A DNA stretch of 64,000 nucleotides from Flavobacterium granuli (GCF_900129705.1 NZ_FQWO01000004.1:124001-188000), one strand, 5' to 3'; positions 31,051 to 41,759 are shown, counted from the stretch's first letter. Program-made: numbers and translations. Notes: generated by a model not told the origin, from the letters alone.

Positions 31051-31233
31051 TTTCTGATTATAAATTATGGGTTATTAAATAAGCGTAATAGGATTCCACA
31101 CATCTACAAAGCAAAAATTGAACTTCAATGAAAATTAATTCAGTGAAGGAACTACTAATGTTGCTATATGAATATTAACTTTACCAAAAATAACAAAATT
31201 TGTCAAACTTTAAACTTTTAAACTTTAAACTTA

Positions 31234-32028
31234 ATGCAATACGAGGGAGTACTTACTAAGATGCAAACTGAATTTGGAGATCCCATTCAATATTATTTGG
31301 TTTTCGAAGATAGTTTTTTAAGCGTGAATCAATTATTGGATAAAAATCTTGAAATCAGTTTTGTTGGCTACCAATGTTTGAATTGTGGGAAGAAGAAGAA
31401 AATATTTCGTCAGGGATTCTGTTATGATTGTTTTTATTCCAGTGCTGCTGTTGGGGATTGGATTATGAAACCGGAGTTGAGTACAGCTCATTTAGGTATA
31501 GCTGACAGGGATTTGGTTTATGAACAGAAAGTGCAATTGCAGCCTCATATCGTTTATTTGGCTTTGTCAAGCGAAGTAAAAGTAGGGGTGACCAGAAAAA
31601 CCCAAATGCCTACCCGATGGATCGATCAGGGAGCAATTCAGGCTATTTCTATTGTTGAAGTGCCCAATCGTTATTTGGCTGGAATCACTGAGGTGGCGCT
31701 AAAAGATCATTATGCCGATAAAACCAACTGGCGAAAAATGTTGACCAATGCTGTTGAACATATTGACTTAATCCAAGAACGATTGAAACTGGAAAATCTC
31801 ATTCCTGCCGAAGTTCAGGAATACTTCTTTTTGAATAAAAATGATTTGTACGAGATTCATTATCCTGTTTTGGAATATCCTGCTAAAGTAAAAAGTTTGA
31901 GTCTGGATAAAACGCCTCATTTTCAAGGAAAATTAAGCGGTATAAAAGGGCAGTATCTTTTATTTGAAGACGGAACGGTTTTTAATATTAGAGGCTCTGA
32001 GGGTTATGTGGTGAAAATCTCGGTATAA
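31234..32028 (+). CDS. DUF2797 protein with a zinc-ribbon-like Cys motif
   Basis: 264 residues. A Cys-x2-Cys pair CLNCGKKKK and a second pair FCYDCF (residues about 49-70) could bind zinc. The middle contains the GIY-YIG-like track VYLALSSEVKVGVTRKTQMPTRWIDQGA, in which K-V-G-V-T-R is the feature typical of the DUF2797 family. The C-terminal part is a beta-rich domain. The function is unknown; the nuclease-like centre is partly conserved. It is preceded by short repeats of ACTTTTAAACTTT. Confidence 0.85.
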   Translation: MQYEGVLTKMQTEFGDPIQYYLVFEDSFLSVNQLLDKNLEISFVGYQCLNCGKKKKIFRQGFCYDCFYSSAAVGDWIMKPELSTAHLGIADRDLVYEQKVQLQPHIVYLALSSEVKVGVTRKTQMPTRWIDQGAIQAISIVEVPNRYLAGITEVALKDHYADKTNWRKMLTNAVEHIDLIQERLKLENLIPAEVQEYFFLNKNDLYEIHYPVLEYPAKVKSLSLDKTPHFQGKLSGIKGQYLLFEDGTVFNIRGSEGYVVKISV

Positions 32029-32051
32029 ACTGAAAACAGTACCATGATTAT

Positions 32052-32093
32052 AAAAAAAGAGGAATCCTGATCTGTCAGGATTCCTCTTTTTTT
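32052..32093. terminator. Bidirectional terminator between DUF2797 and AsmA-like genes
   Basis: A 12-bp stem GAGGAATCCTGA / TCAGGATTCCTC with a 4-nt loop is flanked by A7 and T7. It serves convergent genes on both strands. Confidence 0.92.
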
Positions 32094-32115
32094 AGGAAAA
32101 ATGCTAAATTGCTTT

Positions 32116-34740
32116 TTATTTTACTTTTGTAGTGTCGGCTACTTTTTTCTTTTTATTAAAAAGTCCGTTCAAGAGTTCCGAGGCTTTCGCTTTAACTTCC
32201 TCTTTCGCTTTTGTCTTTACTTCTTCTTTAGTTGCCGGGATAACGGTTTTAGTTGTATCGCCGGGTTTTTTGTTTTTGTTGATTAAATCGGTCAATGCCG
32301 ATGTGCCTTTGCCTACCAATTTTTCTTTTTGTTGTTGTACTAATTGATTGGTAAGATTGCTAACAGCAGTTTTTAAATCAGTAGTTATTTTAGGGTTTGA
32401 AAAATTCCCTGTTAGCATGGCATTGATTGGAATGTTTTCCAGTTTCGCGGCATCAGCCGGAGACAGTTTAGCAATTAATGCATTGGCTTCAGTACCTAAA
32501 TATTTAGCAGGAACATTAAATTTTAAAGTATAATTCATGCTTTGGTCAAAGCCATGTGTACCGCCAATGGTTGCTTTTATGTCCTGATATTTGATATCAA
32601 AAGGTTTTACGTTAACCATACCGTTTTTGAAAGTAATCGCCGCTTTTAAATCGTTCAAATTGATTTTTTTCAAATCAATAAATTTCAAATTTGAACCTAG
32701 AGCAGTCAGTAAGGTAGAATTACTGGAGTTGACGGTTGTTGAAAGTAATTGTCCTAATAAATCTCCCGTTAATGTTTTTAAATCAGGACTCATGGAATCG
32801 GTTAGATTTCCGTTCAGTTTTATGGTCGAATTTAATTTTCCGTTGATAATTCCTGCTATGGGAGCAATTTTCTTCAACATATCCAGTTGGGTAAATGACT
32901 GCGCGATATCTACTTGGTTTAGACCTAAATCCATGTCAAAAGTTGGGGTTTTTCCTTTTGTGGAAACTGCTCCGTTTAAGCCAATGGTTCCGCCAAAAAT
33001 AGATGTTTTTACATTTTCCATCGTCAGTTTTTCGTCTTTGACAATCAGTTTTCCGGAAACGTTTTTCAGCGTTAAGTTATCGTATAAAACCGTATTCGCT
33101 TTTGCAGTAAGAGAGCAATTCAAGAAAGCGGGAATTTTCATGGCTTCTGTTTGTTTGGTCTCCGCTTTGCCAGCTTCTTCTGTGGTCATAAAATCGCTAA
33201 CCGCAATTTGGTTAGAATTCAGGTTAAAGTTTCCTTTTAGTTCTTGATTTTTAAAGATAAAGCCATAGAAGTTTTCTAAAACGCCGCTAACACTCAGGTC
33301 ACTTTTTCCTGTTGCCGCATCAAATTGTTTTAGATTGACCTGATTTGGATTGAATTGTACCAAGGCTTTGCTGATGTTCATGGTTTTGCCATTTTCATCA
33401 ACATATTTAAATCCGGTCAAACTCATCGTTCCCGCATTGTTGATGTTTTGGTACTGACTCTTTTCGACAGATTGCATGTCGAATTTGGTGGTTACATCCG
33501 CTTTCAAAATTCCGCTCAAGGGTTTGTCCAGTTTTACGGGATAAGCTTTGGATAAATTCCCCAAGTTGATGGTTCCTTTTAAAGCCGCATCGACTAAGGC
33601 GTTTTGAGTTATATTTCTAATGTTTGCTTTTGCATTAAAAACATCTTGATCTATTCTAAAAGAAAGTTTGTCCAGATTGACATAAGTATCGTTCAGGATT
33701 CCCGTTTCATTTATAATTTTAGTGTCAATAACAATATTTTGAACTGATTTTGGTAAATCAGGATATTGAAACGAAGCATTGTTTGATGCGATATCGATAT
33801 TGAATTTTGGAACAGTCGTATCTGAATAAAGTCCCTTGGCAAAACCGACAACGGTAAAATCTCCGGTAGTTTTTACATTATCTAAACTCGAAGCATAGGC
33901 TGCGGGAATGATTCCTAAGAAGTTTTTGAAAGAGGAAGTGGGTGTTTTAAATTTCAAATCATATTCCTGACCGGCGTCAACAAGTTGAATAAACCCATCA
34001 AATTCCAGAGGTAATTGGTTGATTAATGCTTTGTTTTCTTTGAAAGTATATTTGCTCTTTTCTAAATCAATTCCTAAAACGGCATCGAGTGTCAGCGCAA
34101 CATTTTTCATATAATTGACTTTGTCCATGTCGAGAGATACTTTTGCAGTCGACTTAGTGACCAAGTCCAATTTTGATGCCGCAAAGTCTCCGGTTCCTTC
34201 ATGGTTCAGACTATCGATGCGCATTTTTATTTTGGAACTTTCGTCAAAATAGCGAAACTGGAAATTTTCTATTTTATAATCCTGTATTTTTAAGGATAAA
34301 GGTTTGCTTTTGGTATCGTCCTTATTCGTGTCATCTTTGAGAGCAATGTCATAATTGCCAATTCCATCCTTGTTGAAAATGATATTTATTAAACCGTTTT
34401 TTGACGAAATTCCTTCGATATTCATCGCTTCGTTTTCTCCTTTAAAAAGTTCTTTGATAGACATTTTTAAATTTAATTCTCCAAGCGAAACTAAGGTATC
34501 GCCCTCAAATGGCGCTTTGTTGATGATCAGCAATTGATCTAAGGTAACTGTGGCGTTAGGAAAACTCTTGAACAAACTCAAATCAGCTTCTGCAAAAGTG
34601 ACTTTTGCATCTACTTTTTGATTGATAGCATCTGCAATTTTAGCTTTTATTTGATCCTTAAAGAAATACGGAATAGCGAATAGTGCCGTAACAAATAGGA
34701 TGATTGTAATTCCGGTGATTTTTAAAATTTTCTTCAGCAT
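32116..34740 (-). CDS. AsmA-like protein (lipid-transport or envelope homeostasis family)
   Basis: 874 residues from the Met at 34740, which starts directly with the membrane helix (LKKILKITGITIILFVTALFAIPYFF). The rest is repetitive beta (LDLDIKELPKLN-type and FDMDLGLNQVDIAQSFTQLDMLKKIAPIAGIING), as in the AsmA/TamB/YhdP bridge-like proteins. A Lys-rich C-terminus with KAKASELLNGLF repeats closes it. It probably spans the periplasm between inner and outer membranes. An upstream in-frame start at 34764 adds 8 residues before the helix; I prefer the shorter form. Confidence 0.85.
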   Translation of the reverse strand: MLKKILKITGITIILFVTALFAIPYFFKDQIKAKIADAINQKVDAKVTFAEADLSLFKSFPNATVTLDQLLIINKAPFEGDTLVSLGELNLKMSIKELFKGENEAMNIEGISSKNGLINIIFNKDGIGNYDIALKDDTNKDDTKSKPLSLKIQDYKIENFQFRYFDESSKIKMRIDSLNHEGTGDFAASKLDLVTKSTAKVSLDMDKVNYMKNVALTLDAVLGIDLEKSKYTFKENKALINQLPLEFDGFIQLVDAGQEYDLKFKTPTSSFKNFLGIIPAAYASSLDNVKTTGDFTVVGFAKGLYSDTTVPKFNIDIASNNASFQYPDLPKSVQNIVIDTKIINETGILNDTYVNLDKLSFRIDQDVFNAKANIRNITQNALVDAALKGTINLGNLSKAYPVKLDKPLSGILKADVTTKFDMQSVEKSQYQNINNAGTMSLTGFKYVDENGKTMNISKALVQFNPNQVNLKQFDAATGKSDLSVSGVLENFYGFIFKNQELKGNFNLNSNQIAVSDFMTTEEAGKAETKQTEAMKIPAFLNCSLTAKANTVLYDNLTLKNVSGKLIVKDEKLTMENVKTSIFGGTIGLNGAVSTKGKTPTFDMDLGLNQVDIAQSFTQLDMLKKIAPIAGIINGKLNSTIKLNGNLTDSMSPDLKTLTGDLLGQLLSTTVNSSNSTLLTALGSNLKFIDLKKINLNDLKAAITFKNGMVNVKPFDIKYQDIKATIGGTHGFDQSMNYTLKFNVPAKYLGTEANALIAKLSPADAAKLENIPINAMLTGNFSNPKITTDLKTAVSNLTNQLVQQQKEKLVGKGTSALTDLINKNKKPGDTTKTVIPATKEEVKTKAKEEVKAKASELLNGLFNKKKKVADTTKVK

Positions 34741-34842
34741 ATCTTTTAATGTTTTTATTTTCAATTAGTATTGCAAAAATGTTGCCTTAATTTATTTACA
34801 AAAATAATATTTTATGAATTAAGGAATCTTTAAAGTTGTCAT

Positions 34843-34885
34843 AAAAAAGAATCCGTTTGAAATTTAATCAAACGGATTCTTTTTT
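34843..34885 (-). terminator. Terminator of sppA
   Basis: A 12-bp stem GAATCCGTTTGA / TCAAACGGATTC around AATTTAA, with A and T runs on both sides, 15 nt after the sppA stop. Confidence 0.9.
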
Positions 34886-34899
34886 GGTTTTAAACTTTT

Positions 34900-36660
34900 T
34901 TATCGGATGTTGATTTCAAATGGCATCATGGCCTGAACTCCTTTTTTAGTTTGTAATTTTTTTATTTGTTCCAAGACTCTGTAGTTCTCTTCGCCAATTT
35001 CTTCTTTTATTAAGGCTTCTTTAGATTGTCCAAAAGGGAATTCAGCAAAAAGATCATTGATGTCTTTCTTGTATTCCGGATAGTTTTGAGTAGAAAAATC
35101 TTTTGTTTTAGCTAATCTTGCTGCTTCGTTAATAGCATCTTTTAATCCGCCGATTTTATCTACCAATCCAATTTTGATCGCTTCAGAACCCGTCCAAACT
35201 CTTCCTTGTGCAATGGCATCCACTTGAGCAAAGCTCATTTTTCTGCCTTCGGCAACATGGGTCACAAAAGTTTTGTAGATGTGTTCTACTCCTTCCAGTG
35301 TGACTGCTTTGAATTTTTCGTCAATAGGCACAAATGGGCTATATCTTGCCGCATTTTCATGGGTTTTTACCTGCTCTGTGTTTATTCCTATTTTAGTGGC
35401 CAGTTGGCTGAAATTAGGTAATATTCCAAAAACCCCTATTGAGCCTGTGATGGTGTTGTTTTCGGCAAAAATAGTATTGGCGTTACAAGCGATATAATAG
35501 CCGCCCGAAGCCGCATAATTACCCATGGAAACCACGACAGGTTTTACTTTTTTTGTTAATTCGACTTCTCTCCAAATTAAATCTGAGGTCAAGGCACTTC
35601 CACCAGGGCTATCAATACGAAGTACAATGGCTTTTACGTTTTTATTTTTTCTTGCATCTTGCAACGAACGTCGCATCGATCCTTCTCCTATAGTGGTAAC
35701 ATCGCCTTCACCGCTTTGAATTTCGCCTTGGGCATAAATGATGGCTATTTGATCTTTGCTGTCATTCAGCGCTGCAGTAGTCATTATTTTTTTGGTGTAT
35801 TCGGAAATGCTGACTTTGTTGTAGTCTTCGTCTTTGTTAACTTTCAAGGCTTTTTTGATGGCATTGTGGTAAACATCTTCATAGGCTACAACGTCTACTA
35901 ATTTTTGTTCTTTTGCCATCGTTGGTGTTCTGGCGAGAAGTCCATTAGCGATTTGATTTAGTTGTGCTACAGATATGTTTCTGCTTTTCGAGATGTCGGC
36001 GGCAACAGAACTCCAAATCGAATTTAATAAAGCAGTAACTTGCTCCCTGTTGGCATCACTCATTTTGTTTTCCAGGAAAGGTTCTACAGCACTTTTGTAT
36101 TTTCCGTGGCGTATCACTTCCATTTTTACGCCGGATTTATCTTGTAAATCTTTGAAAAACATAATTTCAGAAGATAGACCTTTGAAATCCATATCTCCTA
36201 CAGGATTTATATAGATCGTATTGGCAACAGAGTTTAAGTAATATTCTTTTTGTGAATAGGAATTGGCATAAGCCATTACAAATTTTCCTGATTTTTTGAA
36301 ACTTTCCAAAGCATTTCTTAACGTTTTACTTTGTGCCATACCTAAAGAGGAGTAGTTGTTTAGGATAGAAATCCCTTTGATGTTGTCGTCTTTTTTAGCC
36401 TCTTCGATAGCCGAGAGGACATCTGATAATCCGATATTTTTTTTGTCTGAAAAAATGGTGATCCATGGATCTTCGTATTTTCCGGCATAATCATGTTTGA
36501 TGTGTTCTAAGTTCAATTCGATAACCGAATTATTTTTGATTTCTACTGTTTCGGCCTCACCGCCAAAAACGGTTGCGATAATCAGAATTCCAAAAAAGAA
36601 TAACATGCAAAAGACGAATAGCCCTATGATGGTTGCCAAAACATTTCCTAAAAACTTCAT
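34900..36660 (-). CDS. sppA: Signal peptide peptidase SppA (67-kDa type)
   Basis: 586 residues. An N-terminal membrane anchor (LGNVLATIIGLFVFCMLFFFGILIIATVF) is followed by two tandem S49 domains. The catalytic Lys is K189 (RHGKYKSAVEPF), in the first domain; the nucleophile is S385 (NYAASGGYYIA) in the second. This matches the E. coli-type Ser-Lys dyad shared by two domains. It degrades leftover signal peptides at the inner membrane. Its start lies about 90 nt after a TATATTTG box. Confidence 0.96.
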   Translation of the reverse strand: MKFLGNVLATIIGLFVFCMLFFFGILIIATVFGGEAETVEIKNNSVIELNLEHIKHDYAGKYEDPWITIFSDKKNIGLSDVLSAIEEAKKDDNIKGISILNNYSSLGMAQSKTLRNALESFKKSGKFVMAYANSYSQKEYYLNSVANTIYINPVGDMDFKGLSSEIMFFKDLQDKSGVKMEVIRHGKYKSAVEPFLENKMSDANREQVTALLNSIWSSVAADISKSRNISVAQLNQIANGLLARTPTMAKEQKLVDVVAYEDVYHNAIKKALKVNKDEDYNKVSISEYTKKIMTTAALNDSKDQIAIIYAQGEIQSGEGDVTTIGEGSMRRSLQDARKNKNVKAIVLRIDSPGGSALTSDLIWREVELTKKVKPVVVSMGNYAASGGYYIACNANTIFAENNTITGSIGVFGILPNFSQLATKIGINTEQVKTHENAARYSPFVPIDEKFKAVTLEGVEHIYKTFVTHVAEGRKMSFAQVDAIAQGRVWTGSEAIKIGLVDKIGGLKDAINEAARLAKTKDFSTQNYPEYKKDINDLFAEFPFGQSKEALIKEEIGEENYRVLEQIKKLQTKKGVQAMMPFEINIR

Positions 36661-36750
36661 AATAATATTTTTATATAATAAGTAGTGAAAAGTGCTGAAA
36701 TGTTACACTATGAGATGGTATAAATAAAAATTTAGTTCCAACACTTTGCG

Positions 36751-36758
36751 CAAATATA
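36751..36758 (-). promoter_or_regulatory. Candidate -7 box (TATATTTG) for sppA
   Basis: TATATTTG on the minus strand lies 91 nt before the sppA ATG. No -33 TTG at the right distance. Confidence 0.35.
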
Positions 36759-36799
36759 TCGCTATTTCTAAAATTCTTTTAGTTAATTTGTGCTTAATT

Positions 36800-37933
36800 A
36801 TGAAAGCACAGCATCAGGTCATTTTATCTATAGGAAGTAATCAAGGCGATCGACTTGAAAATATAAAACATTGCATTGAGTTAATTCATCAGGAAATGGG
36901 TACGGTTATCAAAATTTCCCAAGTTTATGAAACCCCTTCCTGGGGTTTTGAAAGTGATGATTTTTACAATTGTGCTTTAGTTTTGCATACTTTTAATACC
37001 GCTCATAAAATCTTGTCTCAGGCTTTAAAGATTGAAAAAAAACTGGGTCGCATTCGAGGAATTGAGAAGGGATATCAGTCTCGAATTATTGACATTGACT
37101 TAATTGCTTTTGACGAGGAGATTATAGATTCTGAAAAACTGCAAATTCCACATCCTTTAATGCAAAACAGAAATTTTGTATTGCTGCCGGTTCAGGATTT
37201 AAATTTAGATTGGAAGCATCCTGTTTTTGATAAAACAATTTCGGAACTGCTGGAGAGTTCTCCTGATTTGAGTGTTTGCAAAGTGGTTCAGAATTTAGAA
37301 AGTCCTTTGGATAGTATTGCTCTGGAGCAGTTCAATTATGTTGCTTTTGAAGGAAACATTGGAGCAGGAAAGACCACTTTGGTTTCTAAAATCGCCGATG
37401 ATTTCAATGCGAAAACGGTTTTGGAACGTTTTGCCGATAATCCTTTTTTGCCAAAATTTTATAAAGACCAAAATCGATATGCTTTTCCGCTTGAAATGTC
37501 TTTTTTGGCCGACAGATACCAGCAATTGTCGGATGATTTGGCGCAATTTGATTTGTTTAAGGATTTTTTGGTTGCCGATTATCATATTTTTAAATCCTTG
37601 ATTTTTGCCAAAATTACATTGGCAGACGATGAATACCGTTTGTATCGCAACCTATTCGATATTATTTACAGGGAAATGCCAAAACCTGATTTGTACGTTT
37701 ATTTGTATCAGAATTCTGAACGATTATTGCAAAACATAAAAAAAAGGGGAAGAAGCTATGAACAGCAAATTCCCGCTGAATATCTCGATAAAATCAATAA
37801 TGGTTATCTGGATTATATAAAATCACAAAAGGATTTGAATGTTTTGATTATTGATGTTTCCCATCGTGATTTTGTGAAAAACCAAGAGGATTATCTTTAT
37901 ATTTTGGATGAAATTAAAAAGAAAATTACTTAG
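36800..37933 (+). CDS. folK: FolK - deoxynucleoside kinase fusion
   Basis: 377 residues from the Met at 36800. The first ~160 residues are FolK (ILSIGSNQGDR at the start, then the hallmark PHPLMQNRNFVLLPVQDL), making 6-hydroxymethyldihydropterin diphosphate for folate. Residues about 175-377 are a P-loop deoxynucleoside kinase (FEGNIGAGKTTLVSKIADDF, ERFADNPFLPKFYKD, then RYRLY). Such fusions are known in Bacteroidetes. The kinase half is of the dGK/dAK type. Both domains look complete. It overlaps the trmH-like gene end-to-end by 8 nt. Confidence 0.93.
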   Translation: MKAQHQVILSIGSNQGDRLENIKHCIELIHQEMGTVIKISQVYETPSWGFESDDFYNCALVLHTFNTAHKILSQALKIEKKLGRIRGIEKGYQSRIIDIDLIAFDEEIIDSEKLQIPHPLMQNRNFVLLPVQDLNLDWKHPVFDKTISELLESSPDLSVCKVVQNLESPLDSIALEQFNYVAFEGNIGAGKTTLVSKIADDFNAKTVLERFADNPFLPKFYKDQNRYAFPLEMSFLADRYQQLSDDLAQFDLFKDFLVADYHIFKSLIFAKITLADDEYRLYRNLFDIIYREMPKPDLYVYLYQNSERLLQNIKKRGRSYEQQIPAEYLDKINNGYLDYIKSQKDLNVLIIDVSHRDFVKNQEDYLYILDEIKKKIT

Positions 37934-38462
37934 GCCAATGTAACTTTTGGAATAAATCCCAAACTACAATTCCCGCGCTTACGGAGATGTTTAGCGAATG
38001 TTTGGTTCCTAACTGCGGAATTTCAATGCAACCATCACATAAGGCCACCGCTTCTTGAGAAACGCCATGCACTTCATTTCCAAAGACTAAGGCGTATTTC
38101 ATGTCTTTTTCGACTTTGAAATCCTGAAGAAAAACAGCGCTCTGCACTTGTTCAATGGCTAGGGTCGTTATTTTTTCTTTTTTTAGATTATGGATAACTT
38201 CCAGTACGCTTTCATTGTGTTCCCAGGCTACGGTTTCGGTTGCTCCAAGTGCTGTTTTGTGAATTTCTTTGTTTGGAGGTGTTGCAGTAATACCACACAA
38301 ATATATTTTTTCTATCAAAAAAGCATCTGCGGTTCTAAATACAGAACCAATATTGTGTAAGCTGCGCACATCGTCTAATACTAAGATAATTGGTGTTTTT
38401 TCGGATTTTTTAAAATCTTCAATTGATTTTCGCTCCAGCTCACTGTTTTCTAGTTTTCTCAT
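37926..38462 (-). CDS. SpoU/TrmH family RNA 2'-O-methyltransferase
   Basis: 178 residues. Motif 1 LDDVRSLHNIGSVFRTAD, motif 2 ALVFGNEVHGVS and motif 3 IPQLGTKHSLNISVSAGIVVWDLF build the SAM-binding knot of this fold. It methylates a ribose in tRNA or rRNA; the target cannot be told. It is a stand-alone minimal version without an N-terminal RNA-binding domain. It converges with folK-dNK, overlapping 8 nt. Confidence 0.9.
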   Translation of the reverse strand: MRKLENSELERKSIEDFKKSEKTPIILVLDDVRSLHNIGSVFRTADAFLIEKIYLCGITATPPNKEIHKTALGATETVAWEHNESVLEVIHNLKKEKITTLAIEQVQSAVFLQDFKVEKDMKYALVFGNEVHGVSQEAVALCDGCIEIPQLGTKHSLNISVSAGIVVWDLFQKLHWPK

Positions 38463-38484
38463 TCTCTTTGGTGGTGTGTTGTAA

Positions 38485-38519
38485 TAAAAAAAGCTTCCGG
38501 GATAAGGGGAAGCTTTTTA
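38485..38519 (-). terminator. Terminator of the DUF1573 gene
   Basis: A stem AAGCTTCC / GGAAGCTT with a 9-nt loop, then a T-run, 19 nt after the stop. Confidence 0.85.
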
Positions 38520-38537
38520 ATGGTATTATTTTAAAAT

Positions 38538-38990
38538 TTAGCTTTTTGGTGCATCCGCTGCTAATACGTTTCCTTTGATGGTAAGCGTTTTGTTTGGAAC
38601 AGCTGCATTAGTTGTCAGTGTTACTGTTTTTGTAAATGCTTGACCTCCTCTTGTAGTGTCATATTTTACTCCAATAACTCCTTTAGCTCCTGGAGCAATT
38701 GGTTCTTTTGGGTAAGTTGGAACCGTGCATCCGCAAGATCCTTGAGCGTTTGTAATGATTAATGGCTTGTTTCCGTTGTTTGTAAATACAAACTCACGTT
38801 TTCCGTCTGAGTTGTATGGAATTGTACCGTAATCAATAGTTTCAGTAACAAAAACCATCCCTGCTCCGTTTACTTTAGCAGCGTTTACTTTAGTTGTTGC
38901 TTTTGCTTTTATTTTTTTTGTAGTTTCTTGAGCATTAGAAGTCGTAACTCCCAAAACTGTAAGCATAGCTAGTAAAATTATTTTTTTCAT
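38538..38990 (-). CDS. DUF1573 domain exported protein
   Basis: 150 residues. Signal peptide (KKIILLAMLTVLGVTTSNA-Q), a Lys/Ala linker, then the DUF1573 Ig-like domain (FVTETIDYGTIPYNSDGKREFVFTNNGNKPLIITNAQGSCGCTVPTYPKEPIAPG). The GSCGCT motif and the ensuing P-x-E-P are the hallmark of the family. It is periplasmic or surface-bound. Function unknown. Monocistronic. Confidence 0.9.
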   Translation of the reverse strand: MKKIILLAMLTVLGVTTSNAQETTKKIKAKATTKVNAAKVNGAGMVFVTETIDYGTIPYNSDGKREFVFTNNGNKPLIITNAQGSCGCTVPTYPKEPIAPGAKGVIGVKYDTTRGGQAFTKTVTLTTNAAVPNKTLTIKGNVLAADAPKS

Positions 38991-39152
38991 TTTGTGGCGT
39001 TTTAATATTCATAACAAATCTATTGAAAATATTGAAAATAAAGCTTAAAAAATCCTTAAATTTTTTTATTTTTTGCTTTAAGTCCTTCCTTATTCGCTAT
39101 TAAATATATTAAATTCGCTGTTATTTATAACATCAATATAAACATCAATAAT

Positions 39153-41759
39153 TTGGCAGCTAAAGATAAAATAGTCAAGGAAACACCGTTAATGAAGCAA
39201 TATAACGAAATTAAAAGGAAGTATCCAGATGCTTGTTTGTTGTTTCGTGTAGGTGATTTTTATGAAACATTTGGAGAGGATGCTGTTAGGGCTTCTAGGA
39301 TATTGGGAATTACTTTGACAAAAAGAGGGGCGGGTTCTGAAACTGAGACTGCATTGGCGGGCTTTCCGCATCATTCGATAAATACGTATTTACCAAAGCT
39401 GGTTAAAGCAGGACTTCGTGTGGCAATCTGCGATCAATTGGAAGACCCAAAAATGACCAAAACAATTGTGAAGCGCGGTGTGACTGAACTCGTGACTCCC
39501 GGAGTTTCGATGAATGATGAAGTTTTGCATTCGAAGACGAATAATTTTTTAGCTTCTGTCTATTTTGGAAATAAGTCAATAGGAATCTCTTTTTTGGATG
39601 TTTCAACAGGGGAGTTTCTAACCGCTCAAGGTAATGCGGAATATATTGATAAATTATTGCAGAATTTCAACCCTTCGGAGGTTTTGGTTCAAAAAAATAA
39701 CAAAAATGATTTCCGTCAAAATTTTGGGGACGATTACCATAGTTTTTATTTGGAAGATTGGATTTATAAAGAAGATTATGCTTTTGAAATTTTAACCAAG
39801 CATTTTCAGACCATTTCCTTGAAAGGTTTTGGGATCGAAGATCTGAAAGAAGGAATTATTGCTTCGGGAGCTATTTTGTATTATTTATCTGAGACACAAC
39901 ACAACCGTGTGCAGCATATAACGGCTATTCAGCGTATCGCCGAAGATGCTTATGTGTGGATGGACCGATTTACAATTCGAAATTTAGAATTATATCATAG
40001 TTACAATCCCAATGCGGTTACGCTTTTGGATGTTATTGACAGAACACTTTCGCCAATGGGCGGGCGTTTGTTAAAGCGATGGCTAGCCTTGCCTTTGAAG
40101 GATGCGAACAAAATACAAGGTCGTCATCAAGTGGTGTCGTATTTGAAAGAGAATCAGGAAGTGTTGCAGGCTATGCAGTATCAAATCAAGCAAATCTCGG
40201 ATTTAGAGCGTTTGATTTCTAAAATTGCCGCAGGAAAGGTTTCGCCACGTGAGGTGGTTTATTTGAAGGAGTCTTTGGATGCGGTTATTCCTATGAAAAA
40301 ACTGGCTTTGGAGAGTCCGCAGGAAGCGGTAAAAATGATAGGCGATAGTCTTCATAGTTGTGACTTGTTGCGTGAAAAAATCAAAATCACTTTAAATCAA
40401 GATGCGCCTGTGGCTGTTGCCAAAGGGAATGCTATTGCTAAAGGTGTCAGTGCTGAACTGGATGATTTAAGAGCGATATCTACTTCGGGTAAAGAATTTC
40501 TTGAAGGAATAGAGTTGCGTGAGTCACAAAAAACGGGGATTTCTTCTTTGAAGATTTCTTTCAATAATGTTTTTGGTTATTATATTGAAGTGCGAAATAC
40601 CCATAAAGATAAGGTTCCTGCCGAATGGATCAGAAAACAAACTCTGGTTAATGCAGAGCGCTATATTACTGAAGAGCTGAAAGAATATGAGGCAAAAATC
40701 CTTGGTGCCGAAGAGAAAATCCATAAAATTGAATCGGAATTATTCGAGCAATTAGTAGCTTGGATTTCAACTTATATCAAACCAGTTCAGTTGAATGCTA
40801 ATTTAGTCGCGCAGTTGGATTGTTTGTGTTCTTTTGCGCAGTTGGCTGTCGAGAATAAATATGTTTGTCCTGAGTTGGATGAAACCTTTGAGTTGGATAT
40901 TAAAAACGGTAGGCATCCTGTTATCGAAAAGCAATTGCCGGTGGGTGTGCCTTACATTGCCAATGATGTTTATTTGGATCGAGAAACCCAGCAATTGATA
41001 ATGATTACAGGTCCTAATATGTCGGGTAAGTCGGCTATTTTACGTCAAACGGCGCTGATTGTGCTGTTGGCCCAAATGGGAAGTTTTGTTCCGGCTGACA
41101 GTGTTAGAATGGGGATTGTGGATAAGATTTTTACCCGAGTGGGCGCGAGCGATAATATTTCGATGGGAGAGTCGACTTTTATGGTTGAAATGAATGAAAC
41201 GGCTTCCATCTTGAACAATATTTCCGACAGAAGCTTAGTGCTTCTGGATGAAATTGGTAGAGGAACCAGTACTTATGACGGAATCTCGATTGCTTGGGCC
41301 ATTGCGGAGTTCTTGCATGAGCATCCTTCAAAACCAAAGACCTTGTTTGCGACTCATTATCATGAATTGAATGAAATGAATGAATCTTTGCCTCGAATCC
41401 AGAATTATAATGTTTCGGTAAAGGAATTGAAAGATACGGTTCTTTTTATTCGAAAATTAGTAAAAGGAGGAAGTGCACACAGTTTTGGTATTCATGTGGC
41501 TAAGATGGCGGGAATGCCTCAGATAGTGATTTTGAAAGCGCAGAAAATATTAAAGAAGCTGGAGAAAGATCATTCTGGTGAAATGTTGAGTGGTGTTAAA
41601 TCAGATAAGGATGAAATGCAGATGAGTTTCTTTAATTTGGATGATCCTTTATTGGAAGAAATTAAGGAAGAGATTTTGAATTTGGATATCAATAGCGTGA
41701 CGCCAGTGGAAGCGTTGATGAAATTGAATGAAATCAAGAGAATGCTAAGCAGGAAATAA
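39153..41759 (+). CDS. mutS: DNA mismatch repair protein MutS
   Basis: 868 residues starting at TTG (39153), which gives [20 protein letters not shown] as N-terminus; a later Met would shorten the mismatch-binding domain only slightly. The mismatch wedge is the FYETF motif in [15 protein letters not shown]; the ATPase core carries Walker [23 protein letters not shown] and FATHYHEL. The length is normal. It detects mismatches with MutL. It precedes two tRNA genes on the same strand. Confidence 0.97.
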   Translation: MAAKDKIVKETPLMKQYNEIKRKYPDACLLFRVGDFYETFGEDAVRASRILGITLTKRGAGSETETALAGFPHHSINTYLPKLVKAGLRVAICDQLEDPKMTKTIVKRGVTELVTPGVSMNDEVLHSKTNNFLASVYFGNKSIGISFLDVSTGEFLTAQGNAEYIDKLLQNFNPSEVLVQKNNKNDFRQNFGDDYHSFYLEDWIYKEDYAFEILTKHFQTISLKGFGIEDLKEGIIASGAILYYLSETQHNRVQHITAIQRIAEDAYVWMDRFTIRNLELYHSYNPNAVTLLDVIDRTLSPMGGRLLKRWLALPLKDANKIQGRHQVVSYLKENQEVLQAMQYQIKQISDLERLISKIAAGKVSPREVVYLKESLDAVIPMKKLALESPQEAVKMIGDSLHSCDLLREKIKITLNQDAPVAVAKGNAIAKGVSAELDDLRAISTSGKEFLEGIELRESQKTGISSLKISFNNVFGYYIEVRNTHKDKVPAEWIRKQTLVNAERYITEELKEYEAKILGAEEKIHKIESELFEQLVAWISTYIKPVQLNANLVAQLDCLCSFAQLAVENKYVCPELDETFELDIKNGRHPVIEKQLPVGVPYIANDVYLDRETQQLIMITGPNMSGKSAILRQTALIVLLAQMGSFVPADSVRMGIVDKIFTRVGASDNISMGESTFMVEMNETASILNNISDRSLVLLDEIGRGTSTYDGISIAWAIAEFLHEHPSKPKTLFATHYHELNEMNESLPRIQNYNVSVKELKDTVLFIRKLVKGGSAHSFGIHVAKMAGMPQIVILKAQKILKKLEKDHSGEMLSGVKSDKDEMQMSFFNLDDPLLEEIKEEILNLDINSVTPVEALMKLNEIKRMLSRK

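Noticed and set aside
32591..33247. 218-codon plus-strand frame inside the AsmA-like gene
   Set aside because: Antisense to a large coding region with a clear family; codon pattern explained by the real strand.
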